A DNA stretch of 64,000 nucleotides from Pocillopora verrucosa (taxonomy: Eukaryota; Cnidaria; Anthozoa; Scleractinia; Pocilloporidae): NCBI RefSeq assembly GCF_036669915.1, contig NC_089322.1:4249192-4313191 (forward strand), written 5' to 3'. Position 1 is the stretch's first letter, and each line of letters begins with the position of its first letter. Shown in pieces: positions 31,701-43,005 of the stretch. The translations under genes and the position numbers were made by a program. The notes beneath the pieces were generated by a model that saw nothing but the letters and a program-made list of their open reading frames with translations, was not told where the DNA came from and did no database searches.

Positions 31701-34700
31701 CTGTATATATTGCTGAAACAGCTCCGTCAGACATAAGAGGTGGTCTTGTCACTGCCAACAATATTTTTATCACTGGGGGCCAGTTTATTGCTGCTGTGGT
31801 TGATGGTATTTTCAGCCCTTACAAAAGAACAGGATGGAGGTACTTAAAAACTTCTCAATAATTTTGGGTAAAAACACTTAGGTAGATAATTCTCTTGATA
31901 TTCATTTCATTTTACAAAGCTTGAGGCAAATGCTCCAATTTCATCGGGGGAGGGGTGGGGTGTTAGAAGGCTCCAGGTCTTACACTTTAGTTTCCAAAAT
32001 GTAGTAAGTTTCTGCTTAGATTCTAACTTCTTATTTTTATTAACCCTTTCACTCCCAAGATCTCATGAATAATTCTCCTTACTGTCTGCCATATAATCCT
32101 TATAATGTTAATTACGAGAATTTGGTTTTGGATTAACTTTCTATCCCCCATCGGATATTTTTCTTTATTCTCATGACTTGCCTGCTCGATATTGCATTGA
32201 TATTGTTAGGAGAAATTCAATGTTGGTAACTCATGGGAGTTAACCCTTTAACTTCCATCCTGTTGTGGCAAGTAGACTATAACTTCCCTTCAAAATTCCT
32301 TCTAGTCTGTTGTCAGAAAATTTGAATTTTTTCCTTTCTATTTTCATAGACTTATGCTTGGTTTAGCAGCAATACCATCCATTGTTATGTTCTTTGGATG
32401 TCTTGTGCTGCCAGAAAGTCCCTCCTGGCTTCTTAGTAAAGGGTTCTCTCAGGAGGCTAAGAAAGTTCTGGTCAAACTGAGAGGCACAGACGATGTGAAC
32501 GATGAGCTTTTAGCGATACAAACTATATGTAAAGAAGATGAATCACTTCACAAAACTAGTAAGTGGTATTGACAGCGGCAATATTGTGGCCTAACATCTC
32601 TGTTACCATTAATTTGTGAGAAAAGGTGTACAATACATTGCTTTTGAGGTCATGACTAACAAGTTAATTTTTCTACGTCTAACAGCCTTAAGTCATGAAT
32701 TCACACATTTTTTAAAATGTTATTTGATAGTCGACTTGACTATGCCTGCCCTTATGTAGCAATATTTAATCCTTTCATATTTATATTTGATTTAAACTTA
32801 TTTTCTGTTAAATTTAAATTTCATGACTAAAATTGAAGTAAATTTAAAACAAATTCCTTGGTATACCTCATTTACTTTCCAGCAAACCAACTGCAAAATC
32901 AAGAAAGTCTAAGGAATCGAAGCGTATTGAAGTCGTTTAGATATTCCGCCAAACGAAATGGCCGCTGATGATGAACATGTGACATAGTCACGTGACCCTG
33001 GTCGAGTTCGCCTCAGGAAGATCAAATAGAATTTCGCAGTTTAAATCAAAGACAAATTTTGTAACTTTCGATAAAATTTTAAAAGTTAAAATTTAAATGA
33101 ATTCAAAGGAATGTTATTATATTACTACAGGAGCCCATTACCCGGAGCCTCCATACCAATTGTACCCTTGAGTCAACCCTGTCCCGTATCTCTTTATTTT
33201 TAGAACTGAGATGCGTAGGGGGTTCTTTAATTTCCCGTGAAAACTCGCTGACGTTCGGACAACACCCTTAAAGAAAATGGTGTTCTTGAAAAACTTTCGT
33301 GCGGCCTGCATGTGACGTAAACAATAGAGGACCGCAGCTCTCTTATGATTGGCTATTATGTAAACACCCGCGAAAAACCCCGTGGGAGGTGCTTCTAAAA
33401 ATAAAAAGATACGGGACAGGGTTGACTCAGAGGGTAAGTATGGAAGATGGAAGCTCCGGGTAATGGGCTCCTGATTACTACTGAATAGTGTTAAACGCGT
33501 TTAAATAGGAACTTGTTTTAAATTTAAATAAATTTTGGACACAAAGTTTAAATTTAAAAGAAAATAAGTTTAAATAAAAAATTAATATAAGAGGATTAAC
33601 TAATGCTACACATGGACACGCACAGTCATTTTAAGTTATTTTTATTTCTTTTTTTAGAATCATTTTCCTTTAGTCAAAGCACAACATTTAAGATGGTGGC
33701 AACCAAAAGTACAAGGAGAGCTCTCCTGGTGGGCTGTATGTTGCAGGTGATACAACAATTTTCGGGGATCGATAGTGTTATGTAAGTGAAAACGTTTTCA
33801 TAACTCCTAATGAAAACTTGATATCTCTTAAGTAGACAATCGGAGTCATGTGGGATGCAACATAAGCGCGCATGCTCCAACAGTGATCTCCTACATAAAA
33901 ACACACACAACTGAATACAAACCTTTACTGACACTGAAATGGACATTTGCGTTAAATCTTCCAAATTCTTCGTCGCTTACTTTAAAAAGAATTTGCCTCT
34001 TTCTATTTTTTTGTCCCAGTCTTGAAATTTCCCTTGAGTCTCCATAAACGATCGCTAGCCAGCCGACTAAACTTTAATTTTTCTCAACCAATTTTTAATT
34101 TAGGTTGTTAAATGGCGAATTTGAAAGAGAGTTTTGCTTGGAATCCAGGAATGACCACTTGTTTTCACTAAAAATTAAAAGTGAACTTATATAAATTTGC
34201 ATGATTCCTAGGGCATTTACTGCTTCTCTATTCCTAAGCACTACACGAAATGAAGAGGTTCGACTTTATCTTGCAGAGCGGGCGTAATTTTGAAAAGTCA
34301 AAGCTCAATATTTTCTTATAGCGGCAGCAAAGGTTTGGGACAGAAAGGAATTTGTACTCGTGGGGTGAGCGACAGTTATAAGGAGGGAGAGGAGAGGAGG
34401 TGCGTCTTTCCCCGCCCCCTCCCCCGTACGGTTCACTCTAACTCCAAATAAAACTTTCCGATTGCAAGCTTGTAACGTTAATTCGCCCCAAAGGTTGCTT
34501 GTAACGCAGGCAAATTCAGAGTTTCCATGTTATTTCCAGGTACTACAATGCAACGATTATACAGATGTCTGGTATACAGGGAGACCAGTTGGCCATCTGG
34601 TTGGCTGCGGTGGTCGCATTCGGTAATTTCGCTTCCACCGTAATTGGAGTGTTTCTTGTAGAGAAGGTGGGACGTCGTAAACTACTACTCGGGAGTCTTG

Positions 34701-35332
34701 CGGGGGTCAGTCTGAGCTTGTTTCTACTGGGAGGGGCATTTCACATGGCGAAGCAACACGATGCTGCGATCACATTTCACGAGAAAACGCCGTCCGAGGT
34801 AAACAGCAGCAAGGGTTCCGCGACTGGGTACTGCCTAGATTGTCTCACAGAAAACTGTGGATTTTGTTTTGCTAAAGACTCTGCCAACAATCCTATAAAT
34901 GGTTCTTGTGTTCCAATCAATGTATCTTCTAGTGATAACACGGCTGCATTTGGTAGATGCAGTCGCAAGGATCATTCAGTAACATGGTCGTACCAAGCTT
35001 GTCCATATAAGTATGCCTGGTTAGCAATTGTAGCTCTTGTTTTATATATATCTGCGTTCGCTCCGGGGATAGGTTCAATGCCATGGACGATAAATTCCGA
35101 GATCTACCCCCTGTGGGCCCGTAGCACAGGAAATGCGTTTGCTACAGCAACGTACTGGACATGTAACTTGGTGATTTCCATGACTTTTCTCTCTCTGACT
35201 GAGTGGATTACGCGTTACGGTGCATTCTGGCTGTACGGGGGAATTTCAGTTTTTGGCTGGTTGTTTTTCTTTGTTTATCTTCCTGAAACGAAAAAGAAAT
35301 CGTTAGAGGAACTTCAACATTTATTTTCATAG
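25706..35332 (+). CDS. SLC2A13: Gene 3: SLC2A13-like transporter, duplicate of gene 2 with a diverging first exon
   Basis: Exons 25706-26126, 31680-31839, 32350-32558, 33658-33781 and 34540-35332 join in phases 1, 2, 1, 2 to 568 aa. Exons 2-5 are nearly identical to gene 2 (PESPSW, QQFSGID, YW). The first exon carries the Asn-type TM1 ([11 protein letters not shown]) but has harsh extra changes: VVFGAM for VVSGAM, and [11 protein letters not shown] for [11 protein letters not shown], which puts Arg and Pro in TM2. In the PSI-like loop the first of eight cysteines is Gly397 (codon 34814-34816), leaving an odd cysteine. Five more first-exon copies lie between this exon and exon 2, none normal, so intron 1 would be about 5.5 kb. 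The open frame is complete, but relaxed constraint is likely. Confidence 0.75.
26854..27117 (+). pseudogene. Truncated first exon (gene 3 region, copy 2)
   Basis: It has its own leader and starts [20 protein letters not shown]. It follows the family to IVSVAIG, then runs into AATTTTTGGTAATTAAGTCG, which is the beginning of the next leader cassette; the frame stops at NFW. About 40% of the exon and the donor are missing. TM1 has [11 protein letters not shown] (Tyr to Asn). The copy at 28560 is truncated at exactly the same base. Confidence 0.75.
27329..28015 (+). pseudogene. First exon with in-frame 60-bp minisatellite (gene 3 region, copy 3)
   Basis: It starts [20 protein letters not shown] and is normal through TM1 and [17 protein letters not shown]. 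From 27597 the exon is replaced by six tandem ~60-bp units, after which it joins downstream intron sequence (AGAAGCCAAGGTGATCTTTA). The frame stays open for 228 codons because the units are 60 or 63 bases long. TM2 (in part), TM3, TM4 and the splice donor are lost. It is not expected to encode a transporter. Confidence 0.7.
27597..27953 (+). repeat. 60-bp coding minisatellite, six units
   Basis: The unit contains GGCCTCGTCCCTGGTCAGGA and CAAGTGTCGCGGCACTGAGG; it encodes [20 protein letters not shown] in the frame of the exon. The fourth unit has three extra bases (GAA). Units differ at a few sites only (CAATCT/CCATCT, TCTTGT/TATTGT). Frames on the other plus-strand phase and on the minus strand are also open because of the length multiple of three. 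Confidence 0.85.
28560..28823 (+). pseudogene. Truncated first exon (gene 3 region, copy 4)
   Basis: It starts [20 protein letters not shown] and breaks after VSVAIG into the next leader, at the same point as the copy at 26854 and with the same NFW-stop. The pair of units (truncated exon followed by an MDMEQ copy) occurs twice, 26854/27329 and 28560/29035, so a two-cassette block was duplicated. Confidence 0.75.
29035..29455 (+). pseudogene. Full-length first exon with premature stop (gene 3 region, copy 5)
   Basis: A 421-bp exon with a good donor (GGAATAG|GTAAGT) but a TAA at 29230-29232, where the others have CAA or GAA (ILVK-stop instead of ILVKQEF). It also has [11 protein letters not shown] for [11 protein letters not shown]. 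Otherwise it is nearly identical to exon B of gene 2. The single stop suggests recent inactivation. Confidence 0.8.
29861..30292 (+). promoter_or_regulatory. Duplicated leader cassettes before the 30305 copy
   Basis: Two leader units lie in tandem (about 29875-30060 and 30061-30304). One frame is open through both, from an ATG at 29942 to the stop KEVDQT-TAG at 30290-30292, twelve bases before the exon's ATG. The same arrangement is seen before the copies at 26854 and 28560. If transcribed this would be a long upstream open frame; it may simply follow from unit lengths divisible by three. Confidence 0.35.
30305..30544 (+). pseudogene. Truncated first exon (gene 3 region, copy 6)
   Basis: The first ATG of the family (ATGGATATG) is ATAGATATG here, so it would begin at the second Met. 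The sequence follows the family to FWQVLIESV and is cut at about 30540, joining directly to TAGGTTTTTCTCATAAGCTC, the intron-1 segment found after the Penelope-like piece in gene 2. No donor remains. Confidence 0.75.
30974..31188 (+). repeat. TTAACCC-family element, intron 1 of gene 3
   Basis: Counterpart of 8245-8459 and 19010-19224; it starts CCCTTTCACTCCTAACATC and ends AAGGATTAAAGGG. Confidence 0.55.
31221..31438 (+). repeat. TTAACAC/TTAACCC-family element, second copy, intron 1 of gene 3
   Basis: Counterpart of 8523-8733; it keeps the central part (CATTACCAGTTTGGTGGAAA) that is deleted in the gene 2 copy. Confidence 0.55.
32039..32244 (+). repeat. TTAACCC-family element, intron 2 of gene 3
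   Basis: Starts TTAACCCTTTCACTCCC and ends CATGGGAGTTAACCC, as in gene 2. Confidence 0.55.
33128..33473. mobile_element. Non-autonomous DNA transposon, intron 3 of gene 3
   Basis: Perfect ends CAGGAGCCCATTACC and GGTAATGGGCTCCTG, flanked by ATTACTA at 33121-33127 and 33474-33480. It is at the same place as the element in gene 2 and absent from gene 1, so it inserted in the common ancestor of genes 2 and 3. Confidence 0.8.
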
Positions 35333-36019
35333 TATACAATAACAGTTTTGAATTTTGATAATTTAATTTTTTGGTGGAACCTTAAAATGGTCTATGTGAC
35401 GGAACGATTCCTTATACTGTACCTTAAATATTGTGGGAAACGTTAAAGAAGACTTCTCAACTTGACGACAAATTTTGTTTTGCCTGTTTGTGCAGCTCTT
35501 GATGGTTGAACAAGTTCTCCTTGTCATCACCTTAGGAAATGTATAGGAAACAGTGCAGAGAATATGCATATTGATGTTAGGGAATAAAGGGTTTACAGTT
35601 TGGGCGTTTTCAAGTTTTTATTAGTAATGCAGCTATTGCTCGCTATCAAGTTTTATTATGTAACCTTTGGAATCGATGTGAATAATAACCTACATGTAGC
35701 TGTACCCTCCCCCCCCAGGTGATACGGAGTGGAGGGCGGGGAGGGTACGGCTACACGTAGGCTATGTGATTAGCCTCACTACGTTTTTATTATTCAGTTG
35801 CGCCATCTTATTCTATGGCTATCTTAATTTTGTAAAGGCTATCGTTGTTTTAATTGCTACCCTTGCGGGAGCAAGATCAAAGTAAGCCTGCTCACTATCT
35901 TTTAGTAATCATTTTGTTACGTTTACAAGATCTATGTTCCATAAGTACCCTTGATTTATGTGTTGTACCCTAGCTACTATTAGTTTACATAAGCCTTTTT
36001 TTATCGTTTTTCCTTTTAG

Positions 36020-36263
36020 TTCAAACCATACAACCACAACTACAACTTGGCAACAATCACAAGTACATCCGATTTCTACTTTTCATTCTGTTTCTCATTA
36101 GCATTTTTCCAATAAGCATTCTGATTGTTTTTACGTGGATTTTCTGGAATTTACTCAATGTGGGTTCGAGTGTTATCAAGCTCCTGGGGTTAACTTGCCC
36201 TTATGCTAATCTAAACTGGGTTTCGATCCTGGAAAGTCATTTTATGAAAGTAATAATTAAAAG
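36020..36263 (+). other. Conserved exon-like block downstream of gene 3 (copy 3 of 4), open frame
   Basis: Bounded by TTTTCCTTTTAG and AATTAAAAG|GTGAGA. Here the codon that is TGA in copies 1 and 2 is TGG, so the hydrophobic frame runs through the block: IQPQLQLGNNHKYIRF, then a long hydrophobic run, then TWIFWNLLNVGSSVIKLLGL and SILESHFMKVIIKR. It may be an exon of an unrecognised gene or a remnant of one. A partial tandem copy follows at about 36560-36795. Confidence 0.35.
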
Positions 36264-36296
36264 GTGAGATTGTCACGAAAGTTTCTAGTTACTGCC

Positions 36297-36540
36297 GGTG
36301 TCCTAGCGGATTTGGATCCCCCTAGATTTGGAACCCCCGTCCTACTCCACTAGCGGATATGGACCTTCCTCCACAGATTTGGACTCCCCAACAGAACTGA
36401 GTGAAAACATCATCCTTAGCGTTCTCTTAGAAATAGATGATACTTTACGTTTCAGTGCGTACTAAAGTCTGTTTTTAATTCAAAATATGCGTATCGCCGA
36501 TGCATACGAACTGGCAGCTAGAAATGACCCGTCGGATGTT
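36297..36540 (+). mobile_element. TIR element, left end only (downstream of gene 3)
   Basis: It starts GGTGTCCTAGCGGATTTGG, as in the elements at 13627 and 24298, and runs through MRIADAYELAARNDPSDVS before breaking into a second copy of the exon-like block at about 36541. Confidence 0.5.
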
Positions 36541-37244
36541 TCTTTTTTCCTTTTTTATCGTTTTTCCTTTTGCTCGAACCATTCATTCACAACTGCAACT
36601 TGGCAACAATCACAAGTACAACCAATTTCTATTTTTCATCCTGTTTCTCATTAGCATTTTTCCAATGAGCATTCTGATTGTTTTTACGTGGTCTCTCTGG
36701 AATTTACTCAATGTGGGTTGGAGTGTTATCAAGCTCCTGGGGTTAAGTTGCCCTTATGCTAATTTAAACGGGACTTCGATCCTAGAAAGTCAAGGACCGG
36801 CACAATTACATTACTATCTCTTTTGTTGTGGAACACGATTGGTACACAAAGCAAAGATAAGGCACTGAATAACAACGACAAGTACACTTCGTCTAAACGC
36901 CTTTTTAGACTATTTTGTAAATTAACACGCGCATACGCCTATAATACTAGACTATACGAGTCTGCGAGGTCCCTGATCGTTGAAATGCAGCTCTGCTCAA
37001 CTTCGCTAGCAAGCCGGTGGTCAAGCCAGAGGCAGTTTTTGAGTGGGTGATAAATATCCATATATGTCGTGCCGTGTCTAACGTTCCGCATGTTTGACGC
37101 ATACAAGAATAATCGCTTTCGAAGTCCGGTGAAACTTTCCCCACAGGGTAATGGTTAAAAACTCGTTTGACTAAGACCTCATTTCGTGTGATTATTTAAA
37201 GCGATCGCGCTTTTGTGAAAGAAGTCGACCAAACTTAGAGCGTC

Positions 37245-40200
37245 ATGGATATGGAACAACTGAAAAGAAATCAGATACTTGGTAACAGTACCGAGCAGGA
37301 GCCGTTAATGAAAAGTTCCGGTGAAGCGAAACCAAGAATTCCAGCCTGCGTGTATATTTTCACTTTCTTCGCTGCCATTGGAGGCTTTGAGATGGGATAC
37401 AACTTCTCGGTCGTTTCCGGAGCAATGATCCTTGTAAAAGAAGAGTTTCATTTGTCGACATTTTGGCAAGAGCTCATCGTGAGCGTAGCAATTGGTACCG
37501 CTATAATCGGAGCTCTGCTAGGAGGTTTTGTGAATCAACGATGTGGGCGGAAACCCACGCTTTTAGCTTGTGCGACGGTGCTAACGGTAGGAGCCGTGGT
37601 GGAGGCAATTGCTACATCGAGAAATGTTCTACTCATTGGTCGGCTCACTGTCGGTTTTGGAATAGGTGAATAAGAAAAAATTAGGTTTTGCGTAATATCT
37701 GTAATATGTAAATCGCTGAGTAATATTTGCATAGTTAACGCTGTAAATCTCGGAATCAAGAGTTCTCACAAGCTCAAGAACGGCGGTAAGTACCTTAAAG
37801 GCTCCTTAGCTCAAAGCACAGGCGTCTCAAGGTCACGTCTCAAGAGAAAGCGAACGATTTTTTCATGAATTGAAATTCTTAAAAGCATCGCGCGTTGTTT
37901 GACCCGAGGGTTAGTTTCGAGACGAATCGCTAAGAATTTGAATACGTTATAGGGAATAATATGGAGAACGAAATATGGTCGATTTACGACGGTAAATATT
38001 TCGAAATTGTAACATTTTACGCATAAAAAAAATAAAACCTACTCACATCTTGTGTGTTCGTTATGGTTTTCGGCGTTTTCTGCCGTTTTAAGCTTGCTTT
38101 GCCGTCACCGTTATTCCTGTTATAAGACGAAGTAACAGTGATTTTAAAGCAGGCTTAAAACGGCACAAAACGCCGGAAACCACAACAAGATGGGAGTAGT
38201 ATCCATTGATTTTACGCGTTCATATTTTGAAATAATTATCGACACTACAAATGGAAATTATAGGTATGCGTCTCCTCCATTCTAGGGGTTGAAGAGTTAT
38301 GCAGCTGAATATCCTATTTTGGAATGAGTTGAAATACACCAGTTTTCGTAAAACCTCCCTCAAAAAAGAAGAGATTTAAATAAAAACTAAATTGAGTTAA
38401 TCTTTGCTTGTAGTGATATTCGGTGAGATAGATGACAGGACCTTACGTTTTTTTTTCTTTAATTGTTTGCAGGAGGGGTGTCTACTACCGTTCCAGTTTA
38501 TATTGCTGAAATAGCGCCATGGAGTATAAGGGGTCGTTTAGTCTCCGTCTATTACCTATTTATGACGGGAGCTGAATTTGTCGCTTCTGTTGTTGACGGT
38601 ATATTCAGCCCTTACAAGAAGACAGGATGGAGGTAAAGAGATCTAGAATTATTTCTTTTGTCTTTTATGTTAACTTACTTAGATTACTTTCAACAAATTC
38701 TGGTCAAAATTAAAAATTCTTTTTTTTTGCTCTTTAGTCAGAGAAAGCAGTGAACTTTAATTTTTCGAAAGAAAATCTCATAACTTTAAAACGAATGCGA
38801 GATACGGCTGAAAGAGGAACCCGTAGCGAAGAGCGAAAGGGTTGTCCTAATTGTCGTAAAATAACGGAAATTAAGCTTCTCACTGGAATGTAAAAAAGTT
38901 GTAAAAAAATTGCCAAAAAACCAAAAAGTTGCAACCTACATTTCTTTATATTTTTACCTAAACTTTGATTAAAAGGTTCAATTTTTTGTTTTTCACAATA
39001 AATGCTAACATCGGTCAAGAAAACTTTATTTAAACTGGGTGTTATTAAACAGTCGATCAGCAGACCGCGGAACCTGTAGAACCTACAGAACCTGCGGAAC
39101 CCACATTTTTTCGGTTTAAGAAAAGTAATGAGAGTTACCTCTACTGAAACGAATTAACATAGGTATGTAGATTTGTTGGATTTTCATGAAAATTGGCTGG
39201 AATAATGTTATTAACGCAGCAAATGTTGTGAGACCTATACGAAAACCGAAATATTTCTCTTTAGACGTATTATCATAACAACCAAAATATTTTCGTTGTC
39301 CAACTTCCAAATAGTTTTCTCAGGAACCGATAGGAACATCGAAAAAAGCCTCACACACTTTGTTAGACTACTGTCTGTTGAGTAAAACTGTTCAGTTTCT
39401 TTATTGGAGGCCCGCTGAAACGCGGAGGTTGGTAATTTAGTTAGGCAAACACCGCTAGTTGTGTTTAAAGGCTCACATGTGCTTACCAAATCAAAAACTG
39501 TGAGAACTTATGTAATTTTCTCAGTGTGAGAACTTATGTCATTTTCTCAGTGTGAGAACTTATGTCATTTTCTCAGTCTATACTTGACATACTTTTTAGT
39601 GTTATCTACTTTTCTGCGGTTCTTTAAAGGTAGCGCTCATACGACGATTTTTCCGAAAGGCACCCTATTTCGTTGACAGCTGCTATAATTTCTCATTTTG
39701 CAAATATACCAGCCATGGGGAGTAACGTTGAGATGGCCAAGTTAATGTATTTTCCTCCACTCCTCCGCCCATTATCGACAGAATTTGCAAAACAACAACC
39801 AAAATAACTTGATTAGGCACTTGAAATTGTAGACAGTGCTTATAGGAACATTTGCCCACTTTATGTTGCGAAACCTCAGTATGTGGCACATAGCGAATAG
39901 GTCAAATGCTATCCCCACCAACCCATCCGCCCCCCCCCCTTCCCCACCCACTTCTCTCCAATTTTCCACACAGTTTTATCAGGTTCTCTCATGGGTGCCT
40001 ACGTAAAACTCCTCGTGAAGGAAGGTACTAGTCTCGTACCCAGGCCTTTCATGCCTAAGCCTACACTTCAGTTACAGTTGCACAATAGGATCAGGGTACG
40101 AGATGGGGGAGGCACTGAGTGACCTTGTCAAGACTTGGGTACCAGCCAGCAACTTGCTTGGGATAAACTTAGGCACTAACCGGGCTTACGAATCAGATTG

Positions 40201-42717
40201 TACACTTACAACAATCAAAAAGTAATCGTACTATAATAGTTCTCGATCACAAAACCCTGACATAATACTCCCCAACCATCTTCAAGAAATTTATTGTAAA
40301 ATCCTGTATCCCTTTGGTAGATTCATGTTTGGTTTAGCTGCACTTCCGTCGGCCATCATGTTCGTGGGTTGTCTGTGGCTTCCAGAAAGTCCCAGTTGGC
40401 TCGTCAGCCGGGGCGCCTGTGAACATGCAAGGGAAGTTCTTGTGAGAATTAGAGGAACGGCGAATGTGGACGAGGAGCTGCAAGCTATACGGACCGTTTG
40501 TAAGGAACAAGAATCTTATGATAAGAAAAGTAAGTTTCTTAATTATTGGAGGGTTGGTTTATTGATTGACACCTCTACACGAAGCGTAAAACTCTTTTGA
40601 GTGGTTCTGTTTAAGTTTGAACCCGATGTGATCCCGAGGTAATAATGGGAGATTCCGAGTGGAATACGAGATCGCAGCGGAATTCAGACGTGGCACGGGG
40701 AAGAATTCCGGTGTGATTCCGTGGTGGTCCTGCATGGGATCCCACACTGTGCTCGAGTAGGTTCTGAGTGTGTTCATGTAAAGTATTTTTGTTGTTGTTC
40801 TGTTGTCAATGCAATGAAATTCTAGCATTCCGTTTTCTCATTTTCTTCAGTGGAAAATACCGATCGCTGATCAAGTTTTGTTATAAAACCTGAACTTTTG
40901 GAGACCCTTTCACAGCGAGTTATTTGGTGTCACAGAGACGTTTTCCGCAAAATAAAAGGTTGTCAATATTGTTTTTAGGCAGATTTTATGAGATGCTGAC
41001 CACGTCAAGTACAAGGAAGGCTCTTTTAGTTGGCTGTATGTTGGTATCAATGCAAGATCTGTCTGGGATTAATTTGATTCTGTAAGTGAAACCGTTTTAT
41101 TAACTACACAACTTTCAATTTAAAGCCTAGAATATAGATCTCTGGGCGAGCCAAGCAGAGTGCGTGGCATAGCTTTGACTATAAGCTGATTGAAAGGGGC
41201 CTTTGTTGAGTTACCTTGTCAATCGTAAAGAATGCATTGCATCAAAGTAACAGGTTAGTAAGTAGACATGCATTATTTCGTCAATATTTTCCACCAAGCA
41301 TCTTTTCATCACAAGTTTTGATGTTTTTTTGTAACCGTTGAAAAACCGTAAATTTTTAGCACTTTTGTCGGTGTTGGGCTCAAACTTGGAGAATCTTCGA
41401 GTGTGATCTTACTCTTTTCATTGTTGAGATCGATTTGGCGCCACAATCCTATTTATTTTCTGGTCGCTCAACCCCGGCGGCGGGCGGGGTACTTTTTAGT
41501 GATAGGCGAATGGGGTTGTGCCGCTTGATGAGGTCGCTTTATCACGACTGGATTGACTATAGAACGGGTAAGCTTTCAATGGAGTTATTAGAGTGGAGTC
41601 GTAAGATTTTCGGGATTTTGGGGTAAAGAAATTCTGGCAAAAAGGATTTAAAAATAGGAAGACCTGCGGTTTAAAAGATGTTAGCGTGTTCTGTTTGATA
41701 TTTAACAATCGGCTCGCATAAAAGGATGTCCAATTTCTTTATAAGGTAGAAGCATAAACAGAAAGGGACTGGGCTGAGATTGTGAAAATTGCATTTGTCC
41801 CAAAGTTCTCAAAGGCCAGCGGCACATACCCAGCAAAAATTGACCTACGTGCCCCCTACCCCTGGTCTTCACATCAATAATAAAATAAAGTTTTGATAAA
41901 AGTGTGTTTTCTTGTTTCCAGATCTTACTGTGCAACTATTTTACAGATGTCAGGTGTACAGGGAGACCGACCAATCTTCTGGCTTGCCGTGGTGATATAT
42001 TTTGGTAATTTCACATTTCCCTTTGTTGGATTGTATCTGGTAGAGAAAGTAGGACGTCGTAAGCTACTATTAGGAAGTCTTGCCGGGGTCACTGTTTGCT
42101 TGTTTCTCTGTGGTGGTGCATTTTACATGGCGAAGCAACACGATGCCGCGATAACCTTTAACGAGAGAGCGATTTCTAATATCAGCAACAATTGTCCTGC
42201 TACTGGATATTGCTTAGATTGCCTCGGAGTCCAAGAAAACTGTGGATTTTGTTATGCTAAAGACTCCTCCAATAATCCTATATATGGTTCTTGTGTTCCA
42301 ATCCATGTATCTTCTAGCGAGAACACGGCCGCTTTTGGTAGATGCAGTCGCAAGGATCATTCAGTAACATGGTCGTACCAAGCTTGTCCTTATAAGCATG
42401 CGTGGTTAGCAACTTTAGCTCTTGTGTTATACATCGCCGCGTTCGGTCTGGGTATGGGGCCGCTGCCATGGACGATAAATTCTGAGATCTACCCCCTATG
42501 GGCCCGTAGCACGGGGTATGGGTTTGCTACAGCTGTAAAATGGTCTACTTATTTGGTATTATCCATGACTTTCCTGTCTCTGTTTGAATGGATTACGAGT
42601 TTCGGGGTGTTTTGGCTGTACGGGGGAATTTCGCTTCTGGGTTGGTTGTTTATCTTTGCTTATCTTCCTGAGACGAAAAATAAATCGCCCGAGGAATTGG
42701 AACATTTATTTTCATAG
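37245..42717 (+). CDS. SLC2A13: Gene 4: SLC2A13-like transporter, second subfamily
   Basis: Exons 37245-37665, 38473-38632, 40321-40529, 40979-41081 and 41922-42717 join in phases 1, 2, 1, 2 to 562 aa. The start is [20 protein letters not shown]; the exon 1 donor is GTGAAT rather than GTAAGT. It is a 12-helix sugar porter with an 8-Cys PSI-like loop. Exon 4 is 21 bases shorter than in genes 1-3. Substrate-site positions differ strongly from gene 1: TM1 Asn53; TM5 GAEF with Glu175 for Gln; PESPSW with Ser219; TM7 MQDLSGIN with Asp290 for the second Gln, then ILSYCA for VMYYSA; TM11 KW at 504-505 for [14 protein letters not shown] and TM4 Arg are kept (GRLTVG). The transport role is likely to differ from inositol/H+ symport, by inference. 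Confidence 0.85.
38045..38195. repeat. Foldback hairpin in intron 1 of gene 4
   Basis: Left arm TTTTCGGCGTTTTCTGCCGT...TTAAGCTTGCTTT, right arm AAGCAGGCTTAAAACGGCAC...AACGCCGGAAACC, arms of about 50 bases with a loop of about 45. Gene 5 has the same hairpin at 45318-45443, and gene 6 has one with a deleted loop at 55817-55908. Confidence 0.65.
39499..39576 (+). repeat. 26-bp tandem repeat, three units, intron 2 of gene 4
   Basis: The unit TGTGAGAACTTATGTCATTT+TCTCAG is present three times without interruption; the first has one substitution. The same place in gene 5 (about 48389-48414) has a single unit. Confidence 0.8.
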
Positions 42718-43005
42718 CATGTGAAAACATTTGGTATTTTGTCTAGTTAGTCACTTATGGAACAATGAAATGGATGATCGAAAAAAATCCTTGAAACTTC
42801 TCAGAGAATATCGTGAGGGTGTGGAAACTACATTATTAGTGCCAGACCCCTTACAGACCTCTCGCCGGCTCGCGTTGCTCAAGGGCTTGTGCCGAAGCAC
42901 TAATAGTGAGGATATTTGCCACTCGTTTCAAAGTCTAGAATACACTGAGGGGAATTCTCATTGGCAATCCTATTACTGACATTGCTAATAAGTGGATCAA
43001 CTTGT

